39,746 nucleotides of DNA, from assembly GCF_004614185.1 (NCBI RefSeq), contig NZ_SPVF01000013.1, positions 1 to 39,746 on the forward strand, written 5' to 3'. The position numbers and the translations under genes were made by a program. Shown piece by piece: positions 18,140-26,336 of this stretch; within the stretch, counting starts at the first letter, position 1, and each line of letters starts with the position of its first letter. The notes under the pieces were generated by a model, which worked only from the letters and a program-made list of their open reading frames with translations, was not told where the DNA came from and did no database searches. This DNA is from Zemynaea arenosa. GTDB taxonomy: Bacteria > Pseudomonadota > Gammaproteobacteria > Burkholderiales > Burkholderiaceae_D.

Positions 18140-19084
18140 TTAAAGTGCCGCCATGAATTTGGCGATGGCGTCATTGACCTGCTGCGGCTGATCGATCTGC
18201 GCGAAGTGGCGCGCCGGCGACACCGTCACCACCTGCAGCTTCGGCGTCCCGGTCATCAGCTTGCGGATGTATTCATCCTTGGCCGCCAGCGTGATGCCGG
18301 CGTTCTGGTGGTCGACATCGAAGTAGGGCGCGATGACCAGCACCGGCGCCGTGATCTTCGGCAGGTCCGCGCGCAGGTCCAGCGCCAGGATCGCACCGGC
18401 GTAGTTGGCGACGGAAGCCGGGTCGCTGCGCGAGGACAGCCTGGCCATTGCATCCGCCTTGCTCATGTCGATGCTGCCGATGGTGCGCATGTATCCCACC
18501 TGCTGCGCATCAAACGCCTCCTTGCTGGCCGCCGCCATGCGGGCCTTGAAGCCGGCCGCCATCTGCGGGCGCTGCTCGGCGGGCATCATCTCGGTGCCGG
18601 GGAACACCGGCATGCCGTCGATGGCAACCACGCCGCCGACCAGGCCCGGGTTCTGCTCCGCGAAGGCGATCGACAGCGTCGCACCCAGGCTATGCCCGGC
18701 CAGCACGGGCTTGGCCAGCTTGCGGGAGGTGATCAGGGTCTTCAGGCTGTCGAGGGCCGATGCGATCAGGTCACCCTGGATGGCCGGGCGGCCATCAAAG
18801 CCCGGCAGCGTCACCACATAGATCACATGGTCGGCCTTGAAGCGGCGAATGGTCTCCTGCCACGCCCACGGGCCACTGGACAGACCAGGGATCAGCACCA
18901 TCGGCGAGCCATGGTCGCCGTGGCGCTCCACCAGCATGGACCCGGCCTGGAACGACTCGGCGGGTGCAATCAGGTTGGCGAAAGGCGCCGCGGCGGGAGC
19001 CGAAGTGGTGGCAGCATCGGCCGCGAACGAAAGGGCAGGTGCGGCAAGGGCCAGCACGGCCGCAAAAAGCAGGCTGTGTTTCAT
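18140..19084 (-). CDS. Exported alpha/beta hydrolase
   Basis: 314 residues from ATG 19084, with CAGGAGA upstream. The signal peptide ends near SFAADA. The alpha/beta-hydrolase core shows MVLIPGLSSGPWAW (oxyanion region), the nucleophile elbow AGHSLGAT near residue 130, the acid candidate VLVIAPYFDVDH and the histidine in SPARHFAQIDQP near the C-terminus. An esterase, lipase or related enzyme acting in the periplasm is likely; the substrate is unknown. It follows the HTH gene by 36 bp and may be part of the same regulated unit. Confidence 0.88.
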   Translation of the reverse strand: MKHSLLFAAVLALAAPALSFAADAATTSAPAAAPFANLIAPAESFQAGSMLVERHGDHGSPMVLIPGLSSGPWAWQETIRRFKADHVIYVVTLPGFDGRPAIQGDLIASALDSLKTLITSRKLAKPVLAGHSLGATLSIAFAEQNPGLVGGVVAIDGMPVFPGTEMMPAEQRPQMAAGFKARMAAASKEAFDAQQVGYMRTIGSIDMSKADAMARLSSRSDPASVANYAGAILALDLRADLPKITAPVLVIAPYFDVDHQNAGITLAAKDEYIRKLMTGTPKLQVVTVSPARHFAQIDQPQQVNDAIAKFMAAL

Positions 19085-19120
19085 GTCAGTCTCCTGGGTT
19101 TGAAAACTAAGTTTGTAAAA

Positions 19121-19309
19121 CTACTCTGAAAAGATCGCTTCGATCGGTTTGCCGAACAGCCGGGCCAGGGCGAAGGCCAGCGGGAGGCTGGGATCGTACT
19201 TGCCGGTCTCGATGGCGTTGATGGTCTGGCGCGAGACTTCCAGGAGGTCGGCCAGGTGGGCCTGGCTCCATCCCTGCTCAGCGCGCAGTTCGCGGATGAT
19301 GTTGTTCAT
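19121..19309 (-). CDS. Minimal HTH-type transcriptional regulator (Cro/XRE)
   Basis: 62 residues from ATG 19309. The protein is little more than one helix-turn-helix domain: IIRELRAEQGWSQAHLADLL, then EVSRQTINAIETGKYDPSLP and a tail LFGKPIEAIF. This short class is commonly paired with a small membrane protein gene. Here its ATG overlaps the stop of that gene in ATGA. It is a good candidate to bind the 19-bp inverted repeat at 19718-19775 and control its own operon. Confidence 0.9.
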   Translation of the reverse strand: MNNIIRELRAEQGWSQAHLADLLEVSRQTINAIETGKYDPSLPLAFALARLFGKPIEAIFSE

Positions 19310-19701
19310 TCTTCGGCCCTGCTGAACCAGTTGCGCAGGCAGCTCACCGCGCCCCACACGGAACCAAAGCCGACCCACACGCTGAACATGGAGAGCTTGG
19401 GGTAGCCCGCCGTTTCCATGAAGCCGTAGGTGAAGGTCCAGCCGATAGTGGCCACCGCCGCAATCGCCATGTTCTCGAGCAGCACGCGGCGGATGTATTC
19501 GTCCATGCGCTGGTAGGCGCGGGCCATGGCCCAGAAGGCGGCGATCATGCCGACCATCGGGCTGACCATGACGGCCGTCTTCAGGTTCCCGGCCTCCATC
19601 TGTTTGCCGAAGTGGACCGCCGCCATCAGCACGACCGTGTAGAGCACCAGCGACGCGATCAGCTCCTTCACGTACACCTTGGCTTTTTCTTTCTCTTTCA
19701 T
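19306..19701 (-). CDS. Small multi-spanning membrane protein paired with an HTH regulator
   Basis: 131 residues from ATG 19701, chosen because the longer frame runs into the promoter. A charged N-terminus (MKEKEKAKVYVKEL) is followed by four hydrophobic segments: LIASLVLYTVVLMAAVHF, TAVMVSPMVGMIAAFWAMA, MAIAAVATIGWTFTYGF and MFSVWVGFGSVWGAVSCL. Its function is unknown. The arrangement, a membrane protein with a coupled 62-residue HTH protein, recurs in many bacteria, and the membrane partner might modulate the regulator; that is inference. Confidence 0.85.
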   Translation of the reverse strand: MKEKEKAKVYVKELIASLVLYTVVLMAAVHFGKQMEAGNLKTAVMVSPMVGMIAAFWAMARAYQRMDEYIRRVLLENMAIAAVATIGWTFTYGFMETAGYPKLSMFSVWVGFGSVWGAVSCLRNWFSRAEE

Positions 19702-19717
19702 TTCGTCCCCGTTGTGG

Positions 19718-19775
19718 TGTAAAGTATGCTTGACATCGTAGACGCCGTTGAACCACATGTCAAGCAAACTTTACA
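19718..19775. promoter_or_regulatory. 19-bp inverted repeat covering divergent promoters
   Basis: The left arm (19718-19736) starts TGTAAAGTATGCTTGACAT. The right arm (19757-19775) reads ATGTCAAGCAAACTTTACA. The arms are complementary at 18 of 19 positions across a 20-bp spacer. On the minus strand TTGACA (19763-19758), 17 bases and TACGAT (19740-19735) form a strong promoter for the membrane/HTH operon, with each box in or touching an arm. On the plus strand TTTACA (19770-19775) and TACAAT (19791-19796) are a weaker, 15-base-spaced promoter for the flavoprotein gene. Confidence 0.65.
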
Positions 19776-19827
19776 TCGTGGTTTTTCGTCTACAATGCGG
19801 CTCCTTCAGCCGACCCGCCGTATCCCC

Positions 19828-21063
19828 ATGACCTCCCAAACTCCCCGCCACGCCGCCATCATCGGAGCCGGACCGGCCGGGCTGATGGCCGCCGAGATGC
19901 TGGCCGCAGCGGGCGCGCATGTGGACGTGTACGACGCGATGCCGTCGGCGGGCCGCAAGTTCCTGCTGGCCGGAAAAGGCGGGATGAACATCACGCACGC
20001 CGAGGATTACGCGAGCTTCATCACCCGCTATCGCGGCCGCGCGCCGCAGGTGCAGCTGTGGCTGGACGCGTTCACGCCCGCCCAGGTGCGCGAGTGGATT
20101 CACGGTCTGGGCATCGAGACTTTCGTCGGGACCTCTGGCCGCGTCTTCCCGACCGATATGAAGGCCGCGCCGCTGCTGCGCGCCTGGCTGCACCGCCTGC
20201 GCGAGGCGGGCGTGCGCTTCCACATGCGGCACAAGTGGCTTGGGTGGGAGGGCGACGCGCTGCGCATGCTGACGCCGGATGGCGAGCAGACCATCAGCGC
20301 GGATGCGGTCGTGCTGGCCCTCGGCGGCGCCAGCTGGCCGCGCCTTGGATCGGATGCGGCATGGGTGCCGTTATTGGAAGAGAAAGGCGTGAACTGCGCA
20401 CCACTGGTCGCTTCCAACTGCGGCTTTGACGCCGCGTGGTCCGAGCACTTCTCCAGCAGGCACGCGGGCGAGCCGCTGACCACCGCCGCCATCGAATGGC
20501 TGGACCCGCAGGGCAAGCGCCACAAGCGCAAGGGCCAGTTCGTGGTCACGCAGAGCGGCGTGGAAGGCAGCCTGATTTACGCCATCTCCGCCGATGTGCG
20601 GGACCGCATCGCGCAGGACGGCAGCGCGACCATCTGGCTCGACTTGCTGCCGGACCTGACCGAAGAGCGCGTGTTCGAGGAGGTTTCGCACCCGCGTGGC
20701 TCACGCTCGCTCTCGACCCATCTGCACAGCCGTCTGGCACTCAAAGGCGTCAAGGCCGGGCTGCTGCGCGAATGCCTGGACAAGGCCACCTTCAACGACA
20801 AGGACAAGCTGGCCCGCGCCATCAAGCGCCTGCCGCTGGTGCTGCACGCAGCACGCCCGGTGGCAGAAGCCATCAGCAGCGCGGGTGGCGTTCGCTTCGA
20901 GTCACTGGATGGAACGATGCTGAGAGAGATACCCGGCCTGTTCGTCGCGGGCGAGATGATCGACTGGGAAGCACCGACCGGCGGTTACCTGCTGACCGCC
21001 TGCTTCGGCAGCGGAAGGGCGGCCGGCCTGCAGGCCAGCCGCTACCTCAGCGAAAAGGGTTGA
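19828..21063 (+). CDS. BaiN/HI0933-type flavoprotein (NAD(P)/FAD-dependent oxidoreductase)
   Basis: 411 residues from ATG 19828; upstream in-frame starts fall inside the promoter region. The N-terminal FAD-binding AAIIGAGPAGLMAAEML is followed by GRKFLLAGKGGMNITHAED, the hallmark of the HI0933/TIGR03862 family. TSGRVFPTDMKAAPLLRAWL and a C-terminal FVAGEMIDWEAPTGGYLL with GSGRAAG complete the flavin site. The physiological substrate of this family is not settled; some relatives reduce bile acids or other unsaturated compounds. It is transcribed alone and is convergent with the DUF2807 gene, the stops lying 4 bp apart. Confidence 0.9.
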   Translation: MTSQTPRHAAIIGAGPAGLMAAEMLAAAGAHVDVYDAMPSAGRKFLLAGKGGMNITHAEDYASFITRYRGRAPQVQLWLDAFTPAQVREWIHGLGIETFVGTSGRVFPTDMKAAPLLRAWLHRLREAGVRFHMRHKWLGWEGDALRMLTPDGEQTISADAVVLALGGASWPRLGSDAAWVPLLEEKGVNCAPLVASNCGFDAAWSEHFSSRHAGEPLTTAAIEWLDPQGKRHKRKGQFVVTQSGVEGSLIYAISADVRDRIAQDGSATIWLDLLPDLTEERVFEEVSHPRGSRSLSTHLHSRLALKGVKAGLLRECLDKATFNDKDKLARAIKRLPLVLHAARPVAEAISSAGGVRFESLDGTMLREIPGLFVAGEMIDWEAPTGGYLLTACFGSGRAAGLQASRYLSEKG

Positions 21064-21067
21064 TCGC

Positions 21068-21874
21068 TCAGGGGAAGGAGACGTCGCCCGACCCGGTCTT
21101 GGTGATGGTGCGGTTCTGCGGATTGCCGTAGACGGAGACACTGCCGCTGCCACGCACCGTGGCGATCGCGGTCTGCGACGCGTGCACCGAGATCGAGCCC
21201 GAGCCGCGCAGGTCCGCCGACGCCGTCTCCGCGGTCATGTGTTCCGCGTCGATCTGGCCGGAGCTGGACAGGTCCGCATGCATCTCGCGGGTGCTGCCTG
21301 CCAGGGTGATCGAGCCCGAGCCATTGAGCTGGGCGATCAGGCGCTCGGCCTTGTCCATGTCCACATAGATCTCGCCGCTGCTGTGGTTCGCTGCGATCAG
21401 TTCCTTGTAGCGGCCCGTGAATTTCACTTCACCGGAGCCGTTCATCTCGATCTGCAGGTTCTCGCCCGAGAAGCCATCGATCTTGCTGTCGCCGCTGCCG
21501 TTGAGGACCATGTTGTCCAGTTCCGGCAGCACCAGCTCCACGCGGATCGGCTGGCGGTGGTGCAGCAGCATGCCGCTGGTGCCGATCCGGATATGTTCAC
21601 CTTCGACCAGCGTGTCGACGTTGCCGAGCAGGCGGCGCTCCGCTTTCACGACCAGCGAAGGCACGGCGCCCTGGCGCACGTACAGTTCGATCGGGCCGTC
21701 CAGCTGCACCGACTTGACGTCCTTGCCGACGTTACGGGCATCGGTGACGACTTCCCGCGATTCGCGAGTGGCCGGTTCCATCGTCCCATGCGTCTTGAGC
21801 GCGCTGTAGGCGGCGCCGATCAGGAAGAACGCCAGCACCAGCAGGCCGAAACCGAGTTTGAGAAGTGCACGCAT
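21068..21874 (-). CDS. DUF2807 (head GIN domain) protein, membrane-anchored
   Basis: 268 residues. One N-terminal transmembrane segment (LGFGLLVLAFFLIGAAYSAL) anchors a periplasmic beta-helix made of short repeats such as LNGSGDSKIDGFSGENLQ, MNGSGEVKFTG, LNGSGSITLAG, LRGSGSISVHA and VRGSGSVSVYG. This G-S-G pattern is typical of the DUF2807/GIN beta-solenoid. It lies 20 bp behind the DUF1700 gene, and the two form a standard pair. Function is unknown; envelope stress or adhesion roles have been suggested for relatives, without proof here. Confidence 0.88.
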   Translation of the reverse strand: MRALLKLGFGLLVLAFFLIGAAYSALKTHGTMEPATRESREVVTDARNVGKDVKSVQLDGPIELYVRQGAVPSLVVKAERRLLGNVDTLVEGEHIRIGTSGMLLHHRQPIRVELVLPELDNMVLNGSGDSKIDGFSGENLQIEMNGSGEVKFTGRYKELIAANHSSGEIYVDMDKAERLIAQLNGSGSITLAGSTREMHADLSSSGQIDAEHMTAETASADLRGSGSISVHASQTAIATVRGSGSVSVYGNPQNRTITKTGSGDVSFP

Positions 21875-21894
21875 AGCCAGATCCTGTGGTTCGC

Positions 21895-22692
21895 TCAGCT
21901 GCCCTTGAGCAGCGAGATGTTCATTTCAACGTAGCGGCGGAAGGCCGAGAGGCTCATACGGGTGATGACGATCCCCAGCAGGAACAGCGCGATGCCGCCG
22001 ACCACCATGCCCAGCCCGGACAACGCCTGGGTGGTGCGGGAGTGATTGTCCATGTCGGTGTAGATATGCACGCCGCGGCCAGCGATGCGCTCCGCGTTGC
22101 GGACCACGGCGGGCTCGCGTTCGTCCGCGTCCGCATCCACGTCCTCGTTTTCGTCGGTGATGCCACCGGGGCCGATGCGGACGCTCTCGCGGTCCTGCTG
22201 GATGTGGATGCCGCCCGGGCCCACCGTGACGCGCGCCGCATCCGGGCCGTCGGTCTCGATTTGCAGGAACTTGAGCGGGCCATCGAGCACGATCTCGTTG
22301 GTGCCCGCCAGGCCGCTGGCCGTCACTGCCACGCCGCCGATGTAGAAGGCGAACGAGCAGGCAAAGAGGGCTGCCAGCAGCGAGGCAAACACCATCGCCG
22401 GGATGATCATGAAGAGGTTGAAGATGGTCAGCGCGGTGCCGGAGACCAGCAGGCGGCCCAGGTTGAGCGGCGTGCGCTTTTCCTGGAAGGCGTGCAGGTG
22501 GGCGTTGGCGCGCAGCGTCATGGCAATCTTGCGCGGGTCGTCCAGTTCGCGGCCGACGTCTTCCTCGGTGCGCCCGGCGGCCACGCCGTCCACGTAGCGC
22601 TGTTCGTAGTAGGCCAGGGTCTTGGCCACGGTCTCCGGCGGCAGGCCGGCGAGGGCCTGGCGGAGCGCGTCGATGTATTCCTGTTTGCCCAT
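21895..22692 (-). CDS. DUF1700 (HAAS-domain) membrane protein
   Basis: 265 residues from ATG 22692, with AAGAGA upstream. The N-terminal HAAS domain (KQEYIDALRQALAGLPPE, YYEQRYVDG, ELDDPRKIAM) is followed by two adjacent hydrophobic segments (residues about 85-140), an acidic periplasmic stretch (DENEDVDADADERE) and a last transmembrane helix (GLGMVVGGIALFLLGIVIT). HAAS proteins usually sit behind a PadR regulator gene that controls them. No PadR gene is here; a 50-residue ORF lies in that place. Confidence 0.88.
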   Translation of the reverse strand: MGKQEYIDALRQALAGLPPETVAKTLAYYEQRYVDGVAAGRTEEDVGRELDDPRKIAMTLRANAHLHAFQEKRTPLNLGRLLVSGTALTIFNLFMIIPAMVFASLLAALFACSFAFYIGGVAVTASGLAGTNEIVLDGPLKFLQIETDGPDAARVTVGPGGIHIQQDRESVRIGPGGITDENEDVDADADEREPAVVRNAERIAGRGVHIYTDMDNHSRTTQALSGLGMVVGGIALFLLGIVITRMSLSAFRRYVEMNISLLKGS

Positions 22693-22716
22693 GGTGGGTC
22701 TCTTAATCCTGTGTCT

Positions 22717-22869
22717 TTACGCGTGGGCCAGTGCCACCAGCGTGGTAAAGCCGTGCGCATGAGGCGCGCCGGCGCTGCCCGGCATCAGCTCGGGTTTGAC
22801 GATCACCGCGGTCATCGCGGCCACGAAGGCCAGCAGGGCCAGGGTGCGAAGTCCAAGGGAGAGGTTCAT
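22717..22869 (-). CDS. Small membrane protein, 50 residues
   Basis: ATG 22869 to TAA 22717. The protein starts MNLSLGLRTLALLAFVAAM and has one hydrophobic helix, then TAVIVKPELMPGSAGAPHAH and a short hydrophobic end FTTLVALAHA. Third codon positions are almost all G or C, as in neighbouring genes, which supports true coding. It lies 24 bp upstream of the DUF1700 gene on the same strand and could lead that operon. The ribosome site is weak (GGAC). No family is recognised; a secreted or membrane micropeptide is likely. Confidence 0.6.
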   Translation of the reverse strand: MNLSLGLRTLALLAFVAAMTAVIVKPELMPGSAGAPHAHGFTTLVALAHA

Positions 22870-22998
22870 GATGTGTCCGTTTTTGCAATACCTGTTTCGA
22901 TGGTGACACTGTATCGATTCCGGACGATACGGACATCCGGATTGCGACAGGCTGCATGTTTGGCGGGACAGGCGACACTATGGCGAGCTGGCTGGCGG

Positions 22999-24498
22999 TC
23001 AGGCAGCGCTGCCGAACTGGCGCGCGGCTGAGACACCGCTGCGGACAGCGGACTCCAGTGTTGCCGGATAGTCACCGTCCGTGTAGTCGCCGGCCAGGAC
23101 GAGGCCAGGGCGTCCGGTTGCGTGGCTGGGTCGCTGCAGGCCGGGCGTACAGGCGAAGGTGGCGCGCTTTTCGGTGATGACGCGGGTCCAGGCGGGGCTG
23201 GCCAGCTCGCGGCGGCCAAAGGCGGCGGACAGCTGGGCGGCCACGGTCATGGCGAGGACATCCTGGTCCAGGGCGCTCGCTTGTCCGGATGCGCTGATCA
23301 CCACGGACAGCAGGCCTGCGTGTCCGGGTTCGAGGTGCCCGCGGTCGAACACGAACTGCCCCCAGTGGCCGGTTACCGGGTTGTCGACCAGGGCGTAGAA
23401 CGGCAGGTCGAGGCGCAGCGCGGCGTCGTATTGCAGGTAGATCGTGGTGATCGGCTCATGCTCCAGCGACTGCAACTGGGCGATCACTGCAGACAGGGTG
23501 TCAGCGTTTTCGTCCACTTCGGGCGCCACCACGGCGCGCGCGGTCTCGGGCGGCTCCTCATGGCGGGACGCGAGATCGTGGGCGGCGGACCAGGCGCCGG
23601 CGACGGCAGCGGCGGATATCGGCTGGCCTTCTGATGGCGCGGGTAGCGCGAGCGGCTCGAGCAGGGCCGCAGCGGCGGAGGCGGGGCAGGCCAGCACCAC
23701 GCCGTCAAAGTAAGCCGTCCAGTTGCCGCCGACGGCCGCGCCGCTGGCCTCCACTTGCCACTGCCCGCGGAAGCGCGCCAGCCGTGCGGCCTTGGCGCCA
23801 GTCCGCACCGACCCGCCATGCTCCTCGATGTAGCGCGCCGCCGCTTGTGGGAACAGCGTGGACATGTCGGTCCGGGGCAGAAGCATGTCGGACGCCGCAC
23901 GTTTGGGCGCCCCCAGGCTATCCCGCAGCACCGCGAGGAACACCTTGGCCGACGCCCGTTCCGGCGGCGTATTCAGCGCCGCCAGGCACAAAGGCCGCCA
24001 CATGAGCTGCACGAGGCGCGGCGTCTGGTCGAAGCGTTCCAGCAGTTCGGCCACGCTGCAGTCGTTGTACAGCGTCCAGCCCATCCAGCGTGCGGTGGTC
24101 GAGAAGCGCGCGAGCGCCATCTTGTCCGCCCACGCCAGTCCCTTGGCCCGCAGCAGCGCCCCCGCCAGATGCAGCGGCGCCGGTAGCCGGGGCGCCGCAA
24201 AGAGCATCCCCTGCGTGGAACTCGGATAGATCATTTGCAGCGGCAGCGTGAGGAACGCCCGCTGCCGGTCGATGCCGACCAACGCCAGTAGCCGCAGCGT
24301 CTCGGCATAAGCAGCGAGCATGATGTGCTGCCCATTGTCGACCTGCACGCCATGCACACTCACCGCCCGTGCGCGGCCACCCAGCGTGCGTGCCGATTCG
24401 AACAGCGTGACCTTGTGCCCCGCGCGCGCCAGCTCCACCGCCGCCGCGCACCCAGCCCACCCACCGCCGACAACCGCGACGGATTTAGCCGCGCACAT
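22999..24498 (-). CDS. hpnE: Hydroxysqualene dehydroxylase
   Basis: 499 residues. A flavin-dependent amine-oxidase-like protein starting with the dinucleotide-binding motif VAVVGGGWAGCAAAVELARA, then LGGRARAVSVHGVQVDNGQH. It reduces hydroxysqualene to squalene, the third step of the HpnCDE route. The C-terminal FAD motif GLVLAGDYTDGDYPATLESA is intact. The start ATG 24498 overlaps the end of hpnD by 14 bp, so the genes are translationally coupled. Adjacent hpnD and hpnC make the assignment secure. Confidence 0.94.
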   Translation of the reverse strand: MCAAKSVAVVGGGWAGCAAAVELARAGHKVTLFESARTLGGRARAVSVHGVQVDNGQHIMLAAYAETLRLLALVGIDRQRAFLTLPLQMIYPSSTQGMLFAAPRLPAPLHLAGALLRAKGLAWADKMALARFSTTARWMGWTLYNDCSVAELLERFDQTPRLVQLMWRPLCLAALNTPPERASAKVFLAVLRDSLGAPKRAASDMLLPRTDMSTLFPQAAARYIEEHGGSVRTGAKAARLARFRGQWQVEASGAAVGGNWTAYFDGVVLACPASAAAALLEPLALPAPSEGQPISAAAVAGAWSAAHDLASRHEEPPETARAVVAPEVDENADTLSAVIAQLQSLEHEPITTIYLQYDAALRLDLPFYALVDNPVTGHWGQFVFDRGHLEPGHAGLLSVVISASGQASALDQDVLAMTVAAQLSAAFGRRELASPAWTRVITEKRATFACTPGLQRPSHATGRPGLVLAGDYTDGDYPATLESAVRSGVSAARQFGSAA

Positions 24499-25318
24499 AC
24501 GTCTTCCACGCCAGCCACAGCTTGCGCAGCGGCGTGAGCGAGATGCGCTGGTTCAGCACATGGAAGCGGTCATGCTCGATTTCGTTGAGCAGGGTGCGGT
24601 AGATGGCCGCCATCATCAGGCCAGGACGCTGTGCGCGCCGGTCCTGCTTCGGCAGCAGGGCAAAGGCGTCGTCATAGGCGCGCTGCGCGCGGTCGGCCTG
24701 GAACTGCATCAGCTTTTCGAAGCGGTCGCTGTATTTGGCGTTGAGAATCTCGGCCGCCTTCACGTCGAACTGCTGCAGTTCGTTGACGGGCAGATAGATG
24801 CGGCCCTTACGCGCGTCCTCGCCCACGTCGCGGATGATGTTCGTGAGCTGGAACGCGAGGCCCAGCTTTTCCGCGTACTCCAGCGTGCGCGCATCGGTCG
24901 CACCGAAAATCTTGGCCGACAGGATGCCCACCGCACTGGCCACGTGCCAGCAGTACTTCTGCAGGTTCGCGTAGTCGAGGTAGCGGGTCTGGTCCAGGTC
25001 CATCTCCATGCCGTCGATGATGGCCTGCATGTGCTCCTGCGTGAGATCGTACGACGCGATATGCGGCGCCAGCGCCTGCGTCACCGGGTGCGTTGGATTC
25101 CCGGCCCAGGCCTGCGCCACCTCGTTGCGCCACCACGCCAGCTTGATGCGCGCGACACCTTGGTCGGTGGCTTCGTCGACGGTGTCGTCGACCTCGCGGC
25201 AAAAGGCATACAGCGCCGTGATCGCGCGCCGGCGCTCCGGCGGCAGGAACAGGAAGCTGTAATAGAAACTGGAGCCGCTTTGCGCGGTCTTTTGTTGGCA
25301 GTATTCGTCTGGGGACAT
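24485..25318 (-). CDS. hpnD: Presqualene diphosphate synthase
   Basis: 277 residues from ATG 25318 (a TTG at 25348 is less likely). A trans-isoprenyl diphosphate synthase that joins two farnesyl diphosphates to presqualene diphosphate. The start SPDEYCQQKTAQSGSSFYYS is typical of HpnD. The two aspartate-rich motifs are DDTVDE in AFCREVDDTVDEATD and DVGEDARKGRIYLP. Membership of the hpnCDE set is shown by order and overlap with hpnE. Confidence 0.94.
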   Translation of the reverse strand: MSPDEYCQQKTAQSGSSFYYSFLFLPPERRRAITALYAFCREVDDTVDEATDQGVARIKLAWWRNEVAQAWAGNPTHPVTQALAPHIASYDLTQEHMQAIIDGMEMDLDQTRYLDYANLQKYCWHVASAVGILSAKIFGATDARTLEYAEKLGLAFQLTNIIRDVGEDARKGRIYLPVNELQQFDVKAAEILNAKYSDRFEKLMQFQADRAQRAYDDAFALLPKQDRRAQRPGLMMAAIYRTLLNEIEHDRFHVLNQRISLTPLRKLWLAWKTYVRG

Positions 25319-25375
25319 GCAGGCGCCCGATACTTGGTGCGGTGGCAAAGGCGCTATCTTATCCGATGGCGCCCC

Positions 25376-26185
25376 TCACATGCGAAGTGCGCGCCCCGCC
25401 ATGGCCAGCCAGTCGCGCGTGCCGAGGGCAGGGCGGTGGCGGAATACGTCGTAGTCCGCGCGTTCGATGCGCTCCAGGATGCGCAGCCCACCCTGCACGA
25501 CGAGCCGCAGTTCCCAGCCGATGCGGCCGGGCAGGCGCTTGGCCAGCGGTGCCGCGGTCAGCATCATCTCCCGCGCACGCTGGAGTTCGAAGCGCATCAG
25601 CGCGCGCCATGCGTCATCCACTTCGCCGCGCGCGATCTGCGCTTCCGTCACGCCGAAGCGCGCCAGGTCGTCCTGCGGAATGTAGACGCGGCCCTTGTCC
25701 CAATCGATCGCCACGTCCTGCCAGAAGTTGATCAGCTGGAGCGCCGAACAGATGGCGTCCGAGTCGTGCAGGTTGCGCAGATCCGCCGCGCCGTACAGTA
25801 GGAGCATCAAATGGCCGACCGGGTTGGCGGAGTGGGCGCAGTAATCGAGCAGGGTGGCAAAGTCCGTGTAACGGGTAGTCACCACATCCTGCCGGAAGGC
25901 GGACAGCAGATCATGAAAAGGCTGCAACGGCAGCGCATACTGAGTCAATACGCCCGCCAGGCGGTCAAAGATGGGATGCCCGGTCGGCTCATGCCGTCCG
26001 GTCTGGTCGAGCAGAACGCCGTAGCGCTCCAGCTCGGCGAGCCGTTCCGGGGGGCTGGCGTCGCCTTCGTCGGCGATATCGTCGGCAGATCGGGCGAATG
26101 CATAAATCGCTTCGACGGCCGGCACCAGCCGCCGGGGCAGCAGGAAGGACGCAACCGGGAAATTTTCGTAATGCTCAACTGGCAT
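25376..26185 (-). CDS. hpnC: Hydroxysqualene synthase (HpnC)
   Basis: 269 residues from ATG 26185, starting PVEHYENFPVASFLLP, characteristic of HpnC. It converts presqualene diphosphate to hydroxysqualene. Aspartate-rich motifs are SADDIADEGD and DVAIDWDKGRVYIP. It is the first gene of hpnC-hpnD-hpnE, with 57 bp to hpnD. There is no Shine-Dalgarno sequence; instead a perfect hairpin (26193-26212) sits 7 bases before the start codon. Squalene-hopene cyclase is not in the window, so whether the product is hopanoid or another squalene derivative cannot be told. Confidence 0.94.
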   Translation of the reverse strand: MPVEHYENFPVASFLLPRRLVPAVEAIYAFARSADDIADEGDASPPERLAELERYGVLLDQTGRHEPTGHPIFDRLAGVLTQYALPLQPFHDLLSAFRQDVVTTRYTDFATLLDYCAHSANPVGHLMLLLYGAADLRNLHDSDAICSALQLINFWQDVAIDWDKGRVYIPQDDLARFGVTEAQIARGEVDDAWRALMRFELQRAREMMLTAAPLAKRLPGRIGWELRLVVQGGLRILERIERADYDVFRHRPALGTRDWLAMAGRALRM

Positions 26186-26192
26186 GAAAAAT

Positions 26193-26212
26193 AAATGACG
26201 CTGAAGTCATTT
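26193..26212. promoter_or_regulatory. Inverted repeat at the hpnC translation start
   Basis: AAATGAC (26193-26199) and GTCATTT (26206-26212) flank GCTGAA. On the hpnC message it would form a hairpin where the ribosome site should be; as DNA it is a candidate operator just upstream of hpnC and next to the RND promoter. Confidence 0.45.
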
Positions 26213-26238
26213 GCAAACGGGGTTTCCGTGTTTATAAT
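26210..26238 (+). promoter_or_regulatory. Sigma-70 promoter of the RND operon
   Basis: TTTGCA (26210-26215), a 17-base spacer and a perfect TATAAT (26233-26238). The message would carry a leader of about 90 bases, containing a GTAGC/GCTAC hairpin, before GTG 26337. A TTTCCG/CGGAAA inverted repeat (26223-26251) brackets the -10 box. Confidence 0.55.
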
Positions 26239-26336
26239 TACTAACCGGAAAGTCAGATACCCAAAGTATTCCAAAAGCGCGTAGCATTTGTTGTCGCAAA
26301 GCTACGATTTAGCCCGTCATAGTAAAGGAAACCGAC

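Noticed and set aside
22911..22930. GTATCG/CGATAC inverted repeat upstream of the 50-residue ORF
   Set aside because: Only 6-bp arms in a gap without a clear promoter; it could be chance.
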